Assembly: GCA_035771175.1 (NCBI GenBank)
Contig: CM069597.1
Span: forward strand, 7,847,001-7,911,000
DNA: 64,000 bases
Source of the DNA: Paratinospora sagittata
Lineage: Eukaryota; Streptophyta; Magnoliopsida; Ranunculales; Menispermaceae
Direction: 5' to 3'
Shown here: positions 46,291 to 58,600 of the stretch, piece after piece
How the letters are laid out: each line of letters begins with the position of its first letter
How positions within the stretch are numbered: position 1 is the first letter of the stretch
Position numbers and translations under genes: made by a program
Notes under the pieces: model-generated
Told to the model about the DNA's origin: nothing
Seen by the model: only the letters and a program-made list of their open reading frames with translations
Database searches by the model: none

Positions 46291-47061
46291 TTACTGGCAT
46301 TGTAAACTTTTCTTTTAAATATGAATAAAATGTTTTGTTCAAGACTATCTTTGGTGGGCCGACTTACGACCATCCTTTCTTTTGTATCACTAACTTTGGA
46401 GTGGTATGGGACACAACAAAATTGGAAGATACTAAATAAAATGTGGAAATAAGAAAACCCATGACCTTGTGTGAAAAGAAACATTTGGAGAAAGTTGCAT
46501 TACTAACATTATCACTAAGTTTACATGGTATGGGACGAGTAAACTTGGAAGATACTATTGGTGAACTACTATTCAGCCGATGTTTTTAGAGACTGTGTTC
46601 ATGCAACTTAACTTGGTTAACACCCTTATTACCAAAGTCATGTGGTATGGGACACATGAACTTGGATAATAATCGAAAAGACTAAGAGTAAGAGTTTGAA
46701 TGCATAAGATTGCAATAGAACGTTAGATCAGGATATTTACCGAGGCAAATCTTAGAATTCTTATGACTCGTATGGATTTTCAATGAAATATATGTTCACA
46801 AAGACCATAACCAAATCTTTTGAAATACTTGCAAAGTTTTATACTTACTATATAAACATTCTAACCTTGTTTTTACACCATTGCCAAACATACGAGGCAC
46901 ATAAAGTTCTTTGATTCCTCAACAAAATCCTTACACTATACTTAGAACAATAAGTGATTTTAACATTGCAGTACTCTCAAAATTATTGCTGAGCATACTA
47001 TAACATTATACTTGGCTACATGTCCTAAATCTTGTTTTTATTTCTCCTTGCTAGTGAGAAA
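46291..47061 (+). other. Gypsy-C spacer between ORF1 and gag, with three phased repeats
   Basis: TGGTATGGGAC occurs at 46402, 46526 and 46643, each followed by an AA(A/C)(A/T)TTGGA(A/T)(G/A)AT block, at spacings of 124 and 117 bp. No long frame is open. The arrangement is shared with Gypsy-B (33386-34144) and, inverted, with Gypsy-D (60352-61133). An internal promoter, a splice or packaging region are possible roles. Confidence 0.6.
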
Positions 47062-50000
47062 ATGCAAACCAGGAAGAGAGGAAGGCCACGTACTATCCGT
47101 CCAGCAGTGGAGGCACCTCCTGAGATTCAGGAACCGCCACTTTCGATGACAGCACGAGTCATACTCGACACTGCCACTACATCTGGGCAGGCAATACCAC
47201 CCCCACCCGCACCCTTTGCCATGCCTTCAAGTATGGAAACCTTTTTCGTCAGATTCATTGAGGTGATGAAAGCCACTTTTCAAACGGCCGTTCGTGAGAA
47301 CACGGCCAGTCAGGTTGCCACGGTTCAGGCACCTGTAAGATTTGGTCGGAATCTCAAACCGATCAGATTACCAAGTACAACAGGCTACAACCTCTTACTT
47401 TCGCTGGCACCATTGAGGCTGATGAGGTGCAAAAGTGGCTGGATGAGTCAAATAAGGCTCTTGATGCAATGGGAGTTGATGAGACTCGAAAATTTCCACT
47501 AGCGACCTACCAACTTGTTGGTGGGGCAAACACATGGTGGATGACAATGAAAGAGGACCCAAGGGTCAACATAGCAGATATGACTTGGCAACAGTTCGAG
47601 TCAATGTTTATTGACAAGTATTTTTCCGGCGCTGTGAAGAGGTAGAAGCGCCAGGAATTCGCTAAGTTATACCAGGGCACCATGACAGTTAGGGAATATG
47701 TTGGCAAGTCCAAAGAATTATCAGTCTACTCTCTCACCACCATCTCAACGGAGCAAGATAAAACTGAGAAACTTTATAATGGCCTTCGCCATGATATTCA
47801 ACAAGCCTTGTCGATCTTGGATCTCAAGATTTACAAGGAGGTTGTTGACAAGACGATGAGCTTTGAACAAGAGAAGATCATGCACGAGCAGAGAATAAAT
47901 AAGGGAAAACGACGTGCAACGTTTTCCCAACAGGGCTCGCAACAGGGCAACAAGAAGAAGCCCTACTATAATCAAAACCCAACCCTCCCAGCCCCTGTTT
48001 CGAAGAAAGAGGCCACAACATCTGCGGCTGAACCTTCTAACCCTAACTAGTAGGGTTTTCGTAATCATGGCCGCGAAGGTCGTTATGGAAGGGGTGGCCG
48101 TAGAAATGACAACGACAGATATGGCGGTCGACACCACAATCAGCAAGGCCAGCAGAACAATCAAAATGGCCAGCAGAACAATCAGCAGTACAGGCCGACT
48201 TGTTTCAACTGCGACCAGCAGGCCCACGTAAAATATGTCTATCCGCACCTTCAGCAACCTATTCCCGTTGTTCTAGTCCAACAAGCACCACCTGCTGCTA
48301 ATGCCCAACCCAGGCAGAACAAGCAGAACTAGGGTTAACGGAACCAGGGCAGAGCATTTGCCATCGCTCAACAACCCCTCCTAGACAACATTGTAGTCGA
48401 AGGTACCTTTCCTTTGTTCAATACAATGGTGCGTGTTTTGTTTGATTCAGGTGCTACGCATTCCTTTATATCGTCGGCATTGGTAAGACATTTAGGCCTG
48501 CAACCTGAACCCACAAACATCACACTTCATGTCACATCACCGTTCGGATCTGGTACTGACGTGAACTTGCAGTGTTCACGATGTGAGCTTCGTATGTCGG
48601 AGCAGATAATATATGCAGATCTTTTTGTGATGGATATTGAAGACTTCGACATCATCCTCGGCATGGACTCGCTAGCACCACTGAATGCAAAGATCGATTG
48701 TATGAAGAAGCAAGTTCAGTTAACCTTGCCTACAGAAGAGTTTGTCAAGATTCAGGGAACAGGGAAATGGATACACAAATCAACAGTTGCACTTCTCAAG
48801 TCACAACTTCGAGCGTTATCCCTTGGTGACGGAAACGAATCACTAGCACTGTACCCTCTCGAAGTACATGATGTTCCAGTCATATCTGAATTCCCAACAG
48901 TTTTTCTAAATGACCTTCATGGTCTACCTCCAGTTAGGGAATTCGATTTTGAGATCAACCTCATACTTGGGACATGGCCTATCTCAATTCCACCATACAG
49001 AATGTCAAATGTTGAGCTGGTCGAAGTAGACAAACAACTAAAGGAATTAGAGAGTAATGGCTTCATCAGAAAGAGTGCATCACCCTAAGGCGCTCCAGTT
49101 CTGTTTGTTCGCAAAAAGGATGGTTCGTTACGACTTGTATCGATTATCGCAAGTTGTATAACGTCACCATCAAGAACAGATATCCATTGTCCAAGATCGA
49201 TGACTTGTTCGACCAACTTAGAGATGCCAAATACTTCTCTAAGATTGATTTACGGTCCGGTTATCACCAACTCCGGATCCGAGAGTCGGACATCACCAAG
49301 GCGGCGTTCAGAACTTGGTACAGTCATTACAAGTTCTTGGTTATGCCGTTCGGTCTAACAAATGCACCTGCTGCATTCATGGATTTGATGAATCGCATAT
49401 TTAGGTTATACTTAGACCGATTTGTGGTGGTTTTTGTGGACGACATCTTGATATATTCCTCAACCGGGGAAGACCATAAGATACATTTGAAGATAGTCCT
49501 CCAGACCTTGAGAAGCCACCAACTGTATGCAAAGTTGAGTAAGTGCGAATTTTGGGCGAAGAGAGTTCAATTCCTAGGCCATGTGGTTTCAGGCAATGGC
49601 ATTGAGGTAGATCCTTCTAAGGTTGAAGCAGTTTTAAATTGGAAACAGCCTACCACTGTTACTCAGATTAGGAGTTTTCTTGGTTTAGCTGGCTATTACA
49701 AACGCTTCATCAAGGACTTCTCAAAGATTGTTGAACCTATGACCAAGCTCACTCGAAAAGACGTGCAATTTATCTGGAATCCCGTCTGTGAAGCATCATT
49801 TCAGGAATTGAAGAAACGCCTCACGACGGCACCTGTACTTATCACTCTAAGAAATGCAATTGAATTTTCATTATACACCGACGCCTCTCTCCAAGGCTTA
49901 GGTGTCGTACTAATGTAAGAAGGCCAAGTTGTTGCATATGCCTCGAGGCAACTAAAGATTCATGAGGGTAATTACCCAACACATGACTTGGAACTTGCAA

Positions 50001-51741
50001 CTGTTGTATTTGCACTGAAATTATGGCGTCATTACCTATACGGTAAACGGTTCGAGGTCTTCTCAGATCACAAGAGTCTTAAGTACATATACACTCAGAG
50101 TGACCTAAACCTCCGCCAAAGACGATGGTTGGAATTCTTGAAAGATTATGACTTTTAACTCCAGTACCATCCCGGAAAGGCCAATGTTGTGGTCGATGCC
50201 CTGAGTAGAAAATCTTATGTTGCTTGCACTCTTAACTACGAAATGGGAAAGTTGGCTACAGAGATGGAGAACTTTAACCTATAGCTGAACGAAGAGGGAC
50301 CAAGACCACGACTCTCTTAATTATCAGCCAACTCTGAGCTCGTTCGAAAGATTTCAGCAGCTCAAGCCAATGACCCTATGTTAATGGAGAAACGAGGACT
50401 TCTACTCAGCGGACATGACCTTCCTCACTGGTCGGTCGCTGAAGACGGGACCGTTTTCTATAAAAAAATGTCTTTGTCTACCGAAAAATCCTGAGGTTTG
50501 GAAAGAAGTGCTTACTGAGATGCATTGTTCGAGGTACGCTATGCATCCTGGGGGTGACAAGATGTACAAGGATGTCAAGCGACAATTCTAGTTTTCTGGA
50601 ATGAAGTAGGCAATTGCAGACTTCGTTGCTCGATGTCTCGTTTGCCAGAAAGTTAAGGCAGAATGAAGACTTCCCTCTGGACTTCTCCAGTCGTTACCTA
50701 TTGTTACGGCCTTACCTCGAAATAATAGAGGGCAAGATGTTATCTGGGTTATCATTGACAGACTTACCAAGTCTGCACACTTCTTACCAATAAAGTTCAC
50801 GGATAATCCTGCCAAACTTGCAGAACTATAGGAAAGAGAGATCGTATGCCTTCATGGCATGCCACTCACGATCGTCTCTGATCGAGACCCTCGATTCATA
50901 TCAAACTTTTGGAAAAGCTTCTAGAGTATAATGGGTTCTAAGATCACTATGAGCAGCCTTCCACCCTCAGACTGATGGGCAGTCAGAGCGACTTATCCAA
51001 ATCTTAGAAGACATGTTACGATGTTGCATTTTGGACTTTATTGACGGATGGGCAAATTATTTACATTTAGCTGAGTTTACATACAACAACAACTACCAAA
51101 CTAGTATCGGCATGGCACCGTACGAGGCTCTCTATGGTCGCCCTTGTAGATCTCCGGTATGTTGGTTAGATATGGCAGATCGACCGCAGTTAGGCCCTGA
51201 ACTAGTTCAAGAGACTTCTGAGAAGATCACACTAGTAAAGGAACGACTTCGTGTTGCACAAACTCGACAGAAGAGCTATGCTGACAAACAGAGACAGCCT
51301 CTAGAATTTGATAAGATGGACTTTGTTTTTCTATAAGTCCAGCCCACAAGAGGTGTCAAACGCTTTGGGATTATAGGAAAGCTCTCCTCGCGGGACATCA
51401 GTCCATTTCAGATCATTGAACGTATTGGCAAACTTGTTTATCGTCTGTCACTTCCATCATCCATGCCTAAGGTTCATGACGTTTTTCACATATCTATGCT
51501 TCGCAAGTATCGTCCTGATCCTTCGCATATCATCCCTTTAGTCGAGGTTCGGGTTGAGGAAGGAAATAAATATCAGGAGAGAGCGATACATATTTTGGAT
51601 AGAAAAACTCAAGAATTAAGGCGATGTAGCATACCACTTGTAAAAGTGCTCTGGGATCACCACGGTGTAGAGGAAGCAACATGGGAACTAGAAGCAACAA
51701 TTAAACAGAAATATCCTGAATTGTGTTCTAGTACCAACTGA
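47062..51741 (+). pseudogene. Gypsy-C gag-pol (Ty3/gypsy, Tekay-like chromovirus), broken
   Basis: Gag begins MQTRKRGRPRTIRP at 47062, with an AT-hook-like KRGRPR. It shifts frame near 47345 and again after 47640 (AGG-TAG). The zinc knuckle (about 48195-48240) reads CFNCDQQAHVKYVY, with the last Cys replaced by Tyr. Protease to early RT is open for 224 codons (48414-49088; VLFDSGATHSF). TAA at 49086 and a one-base deletion near 49137 interrupt RT, which resumes at 49154 ([10 protein letters not shown] at about 49430) and stops at 49916 (CAA-to-TAA). RNase H and the integrase zinc region have several stops; about 45 bp around 50702 are deleted before the DAIWVI-type core. The chromodomain (about 51580-51741) is readable. 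It cannot encode a functional polyprotein. Confidence 0.92.
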
Positions 51742-51838
51742 TGATGTGATACATTGTACTATTCTCACTTATCAATAAAATGATGAAACTTTGTTTACAC
51801 CTATCTTAATACATTGTTTCACTTGAATAACTACGCAG

Positions 51839-52335
51839 ATGTCTGAAAATAATATCAATGGATATAGTGATGCACACACGCGGTGGCCTCCTTGGCAACC
51901 TGTGGCTACTTCTCAAGAAACAGAGTCAAGTCACAACTACTTTGCATCACCAACTCCATCACCACACAAACAACGATCCATATCGCCAGAGCGTGCTTGG
52001 CTTTCTTGTAACAATCCCGGGCCATAATCTTGGCATGACCTTCTACCAAAATTGCCAGGCGATCGAATTCGAGCAACAGCACGAAAAAGTATTCCACCGC
52101 TCAACCTACCTCCCCTCAAACGATGTAACCAGCGCCTCCACCATCATATGTTATGCAAAGGTTGGAATCTTCAGAGGATGAGTCCGATTCCATTTCCTCT
52201 CCATGGTTTTATGATGATGAGGATTCCACCGGCCACAATACTATTCAGGGACCATACAAGCACTACCCTGAACTTGAAAAAGATGACGCCGGCAGTGAAT
52301 CTCAAGCAGATAACCATCGTAACTACTTGAATTGA
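51839..52335 (+). pseudogene. Gypsy-C accessory ORF3, interrupted
   Basis: ATG 51839 gives the MSENNINGYSDAHTRWPP start and stays collinear with the Gypsy-A ORF3 until TAA at 52025. After a frameshift (about 52130) the C-terminal part (52153-52335) retains SSEDESDSISSPWFYDDEDS, QGPYKHYPEL and the terminal YLN. The overlapping +1 frame is open from 51858 to 52181, as in Gypsy-A. Confidence 0.78.
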
Positions 52336-52355
52336 TTTCGATGGCGAAATCCCTT

Positions 52356-52369
52356 TAGGGGGGGTAGAG
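52356..52369 (+). promoter_or_regulatory. Polypurine tract, Gypsy-C
   Basis: TAGGGGGGGTAGAG immediately precedes the 3' LTR start TGTAATACCC. It is the cleanest PPT of the family in this window. Confidence 0.8.
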
Positions 52370-53767
52370 TGTAATACCCTAGGATTGCACAAAAAAAAAT
52401 TCAGGGGCAACGCCCGAACGTTCAGGCGCCAAAAATCTCTATATAAGAAACCCCCCTCATTTCTCATTTCTCACACCAAAATCACTCTCCTTGTGATTTT
52501 CCTTCCCTTTCCACTCATTCTGAGTTTTTAGTTTTTGAGACTCTCTATCCGAGACTCTCGGTGCGGTGCGACGAAGTTCTGTCCGGAGGAAAGCGCCAGA
52601 TGTGAAAGAAGTTCTTATCTGAAGGTGGGGAACGGAACATAGGTTTGCGTGTTTTATAACTTTTATTAAAGTTTACATTCAGTTATTATTATATCTACTG
52701 TTCATTTACACTGCATTATGTCATATAATGTTTATATTGTCGCACTTATGCCTGTACACTTGGAATTCACGTATTATACCATTATAATGCCGGATTTGTG
52801 GTCAATCTGACTCAATAAACTCGGTCTTGTGCTCAGTAACTTTAAATAGTGAACGGGAGGCAGCGGGCTGCTATAGGCAATTGGTATTTAAGCAGACCTT
52901 GTGTCTCACCTCTCAACTAGGGACTGATCTAGTTGGTCTTATTGAAAGCTATCAGCTTATACAAGTAATACTGAATGTCCTAACCTTGCACGTCGTGATA
53001 CCAACTCTGATAAGGATCACCAGACGTTGTCAAAGTCAGTCTAAATGTCAAGAAAAGACCAGACCAGTAGACTAGACCAGTTCATGCATTGGCATCATAC
53101 ATATCACCACCTAGGGACGTATATGGTTTATGACTCATAGAATAGTTAGGAGCGTTGCTCGCTATTCATAATATTTCTCTGGAGAGGGACGTACATGAGA
53201 ACCCGGCTACGCCTGGGGAGGGACATCAGTACGTGAATCCAGAGCATCGTTCCTGAGGAGGGACGTACAATAGAACCTGGCTACGCCAGGGGAGAACGTC
53301 CGGACGAACATTTGTACGTGAACTCAAGCGATGTATGTTCATCAAACCAATACGAGACGGTGTCATGCACACATACATATTGATTGATTATGATGCTCAC
53401 ATGTGTATTTAAGATATTTGATATTGAAGTATGCTTTATTAATTGTTATACTCACTAACTATTTACCCACTGAGCGCGTTAAGCTTACTCCATTATCATC
53501 CAATCTTTCACAGGAAATTCGGGTGGACTGGGTGCAGGTTTATGGGGCCCACATTTTGTACCCTCTGTATTATTCATTGGGGATTTTGGGGAGTATGTTC
53601 CCTTTACTATGTCATGTACAAAAATATTCTGAATTAAATAAAATAAGATTTGTACTATGTTATATATTTCCGCTGCGCACTCTGTTGTTACCATTGCCAT
53701 CATTCCAAATGCGCGCCCCGTCCGCGCGTGTACCGCCGGTTTAGGCGCGTCCGGACGGGGTGTGACA
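52370..53767 (+). repeat. Gypsy-C 3' LTR
   Basis: A 1398-bp LTR, TGTAATACCC to GGGGTGTGACA, with one U3 palindrome (52411-52430), TATATAAG (52440-52447) and two GGGACGTACA units (about 53186 and 53261). The repeat counts differ from the 5' LTR at both sites, which means the arrays changed by slippage or recombination after or during transposition. Confidence 0.95.
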
Positions 53768-55340
53768 CTATAAATCTTCAAATTCATAAGGATTAGTTTC
53801 ACCCTAAATGGAAGGAAGACACATGCCGGGTGCCAAAAAACTAGTACAAAAAAAAAGGTCTCTTGAATTTTTTCTTGAAAAAAAGGAAAAAACAAACGAA
53901 CAAACTATTTACTCAACTCTCCACCATAATTATGCAATAAATAAATAAATAAAACCAGAAGATTAAATATCTTATAAGAAAACTTAAAAAAGAACCATTT
54001 AGAAAGAAAAGGATTTTAAAATTTTAATCAACTTGATCTAGCGAGGGCTTGGAAGAAAGTTAAAACAAAGAAGAAAAATGGGAAATTTGACAATATATCA
54101 CTTTGAAATTTTAAAAACCAAAATATATCACGTCTCTTAATTTTCTGGACGGATAACACTTTTAAGCACTTAAAATTACACAAATACCGCTCTTCAAAAT
54201 AAATAGGTGAGAAACTAGCAAAAACTTATTTTGGGTTCTTTGTTCGAAACGAACAGGAGGTTTGAACGAACTCAAAACAAACTCTTTGCTCAAATTGAAC
54301 GGGAGCGTGACGAAGCGAGGAACTCCTCACCGGCAAAACGCCATTTTCTTTGCAAGCATCTGAGGTTAGTGCACCGCATCCTTCTTTTCTTCTTCCAGTA
54401 TCGCACATGTCTTCTTCATCTTCTTCCAACATCGCACCCAATAATGTTAATCAAATGGTTTAGTTTAGATATGATTTTTTTTTCTTGTTTGTTTTTATGC
54501 AAGAAGAATTGTTTCGGTAAGTGCCATTTTTTTCTTTTTTATCTCACAACTGCCAACGAAACCCACATCACATTCACTTCTTGTTAAAAAAGAAAAAGAA
54601 AAAAGAAAAGATTGAATAAAAATCAACATTATTAGTCGATTTGGTTCCTAGTGCTTATTTATGCATTTTGGTGGAGTATTGTACAATTTTTGTTGTTTTG
54701 TTAGATAAATCTGTTTGGTATTGGAATAAAATGAAAGAACGTTGCCACTTTTGTGACTAATTAGTTGTTATTGATTTTCATTCTTTTATGCTTAGTTATG
54801 TCTCTTCACCTTTAGTTTTGAGCGTCTTGATATTCAATTTTATTTGCTTAGAATGTATATATGTTGAAGAAATTTTTGACTTTGATCACGTTAGGGGTTC
54901 TTAGGCTTCCTTCCATTGGCCTTCTATACTTAGAATAAATTCAAGCTAATTTGAATCTTGAAAAATTGGTAGAATAGTGTTGAAATGTAATTTTCTTCAA
55001 TTGGATGAGAATTTTGTCTTTCTTGTTTTTGCTTCTTCTTTTTTTTTTAGAACTTGTATCTCTTTGTAGTCTTAGTTTCATGTCGTGGATCTCTTTAACG
55101 TTTTCTCATTATATTATGTTTTGATTTGATACCTCTTGTATGCATCTCAGGTTGGTTTATGTTTCAATTGTATGCTTGTATATGTAAATTTGGATTCTAC
55201 TAATTGGTTGGTTTTTAGAATAGTACTTGTTGATTATTTGTGATTTTTGATAATTTTTAGTGTCAACTAACTTTTTAATGCAATAACTTCTTATTTTTGT
55301 GAGTGAAAATTTTCCTTTATTCAATATTTGTGCCAATATA
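53768..55340. other. Unassigned AT-rich DNA between Gypsy-C and Gypsy-D
   Basis: I see no transposon end, RNA gene or protein match. A slightly less AT-rich part (54230-54440) has short open frames on both strands that resemble nothing known to me. This is the only sizeable stretch without repeat signatures on the right side and may be older host sequence. Confidence 0.4.
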
Positions 55341-55600
55341 GTAGGTCGAGCGGTGGGATACTTTTTCGTGCAGTTGCTCGAATCCGGCCGCCTGGCAGTT
55401 TTGCTAGAAGGTCTTGCCAAGATGAAGGCACGGGATTGTTACGAAAAAGCCATGCACGCTCTAGCGATAATGATCGTTGTCTGTATGGTGATGGAGTTGG
55501 TGATGCAAAGTAGTTGTGCTTCTTGAGAAGTAGCCACAGGTTGCCAAGGAAGCCACTACGTGTGTGCATCACTATATCCATTGATATTATTTTCAGACAT
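55341..55600 (-). pseudogene. Gypsy-D accessory ORF3 remnant
   Basis: The ATG at 55600 (minus) opens the ORF3 reading, but CAG-to-TAG stops it at about codon 15 and an 11-bp deletion shifts it near 55525. The downstream ASPTPSP, SPERAW-like (LSLERAW) and SSWQDLLAKLPGGRI blocks are kept. Homology ends at 55341. Confidence 0.75.
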
Positions 55601-55697
55601 CTGCGTAGTTATTCAAGTGAAACAATGTATTAAGATAAGTGTAAACAATGTTTCATCATTTTATTGATAAGTGAAAATAGTACAATGTATCACATCA

Positions 55698-58600
55698 TCA
55701 GTTGGTACTAGAAAACAATTCAGGATATTTATGTTTAATTGTTGCTTCTAGTTCCCATGTTGCTTCCTCTACGCCGTGGTGATCCCAGAGCACCTTCACA
55801 AGTGGTATGCTACGTCGCCTTAATTCTTGAGTTTTTCTATCCAAAATCTGTATCGCTCTCTCCTGATACTTATTTCCTTCCTCAACCCGAACCTCGACTA
55901 AAGGGATGATATGCGAAGGATCAGGACGATACTTGCGAAGCATAGATACGTAAAAAACGTCATGAACCTTAGGCATGGACGATGGAAGGGACAGACGATA
56001 AGCAAGTTTGCCAATACGTTCAATGATCTGAAATGGACCTATATACCGCGGGGAGAGCTTTCCTATGATCCCAAAGCGTTTGACACCTCTTGTGGGCTGA
56101 ACTTTTAGAAAAACAAAGTCCTCCTTATCAAATTCTAGATGTTGCCTCCTTTTGTCAGCATAGCTCTTCTGTCGACTTTGTGCAGCACGAAGTCGTTCCT
56201 TTACTAGTGTGATCTTCTCAGAAGTCTCTTGGACTAGTTCAGGGCCTAACTGCAGTCGATCTGCCATATCTAACCAGCATACCAAAGATCTACAAGGCCG
56301 ACTGTAGAGAGCCTCGTACGGTGCCATGCCGATACTAGTTTGGTAGTTGTTGTTGTATGCAAACTCAGCTAAATGTAAGTACTTTGCCCATCCGTCATTA
56401 AAGTCCAAAATGCAGCATCGTAACATGTCTTCTAAGATTTGGATAAGCCGCTCTGACTGCCCATCAGTCTGAGGGTGGAAGGTTGTGCCCATAGTGATCT
56501 TAGAACCCATTCTACTCTGGAAGCTTTTCCAAAAGTTTGATGTGAATCGAGGGTCTCGATCAGAGACGATCGCGAGTGCTATGCCATGAAGGTGTACGAT
56601 CTTTCTTTCATATAATTCTGCAAGTTTGGCGGGATTATCCGTGAACTTTATTGGCAAGAAGTGTGTAGACTTTGTAAGTCTGTCAATAGCATCTTGCCCT
56701 TTGTTGTTTCGAGGTAAGGCCGTAACAAAGTCCATTGCACTGTTTTCCCATTTTCATTCTTCAATAGGTAACGGCTGGAGAAGTCCAGAGGGAAGTCTTC
56801 GTTATGTCTTAACTTTCTGGCAAACAAGACATCGAGCAACGAAGTCTGCAATTGCCTTATTCATTTCAGAAAACCAGAATTGTCACTTGACATCCTTGTA
56901 CATCTTGTCACCCCTAGGATGCATAGCGTACCTCGAACAGTGCATCTCAGTAAGCACTTCTTTCTGAACCTCAGGATCGTTCGGTAGACAAAGACGTTTT
57001 TTATAGAAAACGGTCCCGTCTTCAGCAACCGACCAGTGAGGAAGGTCCTGTCCGCTGAGTAGAAGTTCTCGTTTCTCCATTAACATAGGGTCATTAGCTT
57101 GAGCTGCTAAAATCTTTCGAACGAGCTCAGAGTTGGCTGATAATTGAAAGAGTCGTGGTCTTAGTCCCTCTTCGTTCAGCTGTAGGTTAAAGTTCTCCAT
57201 CTTTGTAGCCAACTTCCCCATTTCGTAGTTAAGAGTGCGAGCAACATAAGATTTTATACTCAGGGCATCGGCCACAACATTGGCCTTTCCGGGATGGTAC
57301 TGGAGTTGAAAGTCATAATCTTTCAAGAATTCCAACCATCGTCTCTGGCAGAGGTTTAGGTCTCTCTGACTGTATACGTACTTAAGACTCTTGTGATCCG
57401 AGAATACCTCAAACCGTTCATCGTATAGGTAATGACGCCATAACTTCAGTGCAAACACAACAGCTGCAAGTTCCAAGTCATGTGTTGGGTAATTACCCTC
57501 ATGAATCTTCAGTTGCCTCAAGGCATATGCAACAACTTGGCCTTCTTGCATTAGTACCGCACCTAAGCCTTGGAGAGAGGCGTCTGTGTATAATGAAAAT
57601 CCAATTGCATTTCTTGGAGTGATAAGTATAGGTGTCGTCGTGAGGCGTTTCTTCAATTCTTGAAATGATGCTTCACAGGCGGGATTCCAGATGAATCGCA
57701 CATCTTTTCGAGTGAGCTTGGTCATAGGTTTAGCAATATTTGAGAAGTCCTTGATGAAGCGTCTGTAATAGCCAGCCAACCCAAGAAAACTCCTAATCTG
57801 AGTAACAATGGTAGGCTGCTTCCATTTTAAATCTGCTTCAACCTTAGAAGGATCTACCTCAATGCCATTGCCTGAAACCACATGGCCTAGGAATTGAACT
57901 ATCTTTGCACAAAATTCGCACTTACTCAACTTTGCATACAGTTGGTGGCTTCTCAAGGTCTAGAGGACTATCTTCAGATGTATCTTATGCTCTTCCTCGG
58001 TTGAGGAGTATATCAAGATGTCGCCCACAAAAACCACAACAAATCGGTTTAAGTATAACCTAAAAATGCGATTCATCAAATCCATGAATGCAGCAGGTGC
58101 ATTTGTTAGACCGAACTGCATAACCAAGAACTCGTAATGACCGTACCGAGTTCTGAACGCCGTCTTGGTGATGTCCGACTCTTGGATCCGGAGTTGGTGA
58201 TAACCGAACCGTAAATCAATCTTAGAGAAGTATTTGGCATCTCTAAGTTGGTCGAACAAGTCATCGATCCTGGGCAACGGATATATGTTCTTGATGGTGA
58301 CGTTATTCAACTTGCGATAATCGATCCAAAGTCGTAAACGAACCATCCTTTTTGCAAACAAACAGAACTGGAGCGCCCAAGGGTGATGACCTCTTTCTGA
58401 TGAAGCCATTATTCGCTAATTCCTTCAGTTTTTTGTCTAATTTGACCAACTCGACATTTGACATTCTGTATGGTAGAATTGAGATAGGCCCTGTCCCAAG
58501 TATGAGGTTGATCTCAAAATCGAATTCCCTAACTGGAGGTAGACCAGGAAGGTCATTTAGAAAAACTGTTGGGAATTCAGATATGACTGGAACATCGTGT

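Larger units (their letters stand above)
42741..53767 (+). mobile_element. Gypsy-C, full-structure member of the gypsy family
   Basis: This copy has every part of the family in order: 5' LTR, PBS, minisatellite leader, ORF1, spacer, gag-pol with chromodomain, ORF3, PPT, 3' LTR (11 kb). The flanking 5-mers TTGTA (42736-42740) and CTATA (53768-53772) match at three of five positions; both mismatches are transitions, so an aged duplication is possible but unproven. It is the reference for interpreting A, B and D. Confidence 0.94.

Noticed and set aside
47745..48257. 170-codon minus-strand frame (similar ones at 14160-14630 and, on +, 59032-59634)
   Set aside because: Antisense to the gag C-terminal and zinc-knuckle region in three copies; the hydrophobic Leu/Val-rich product is a by-product of reading Gln/Asn/Arg-rich gag backward. 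Conservation follows gag.
54231..54587. Possible host gene between Gypsy-C and D
   Set aside because: Short frames on both strands, no domain, no splice or promoter pattern that I can defend.
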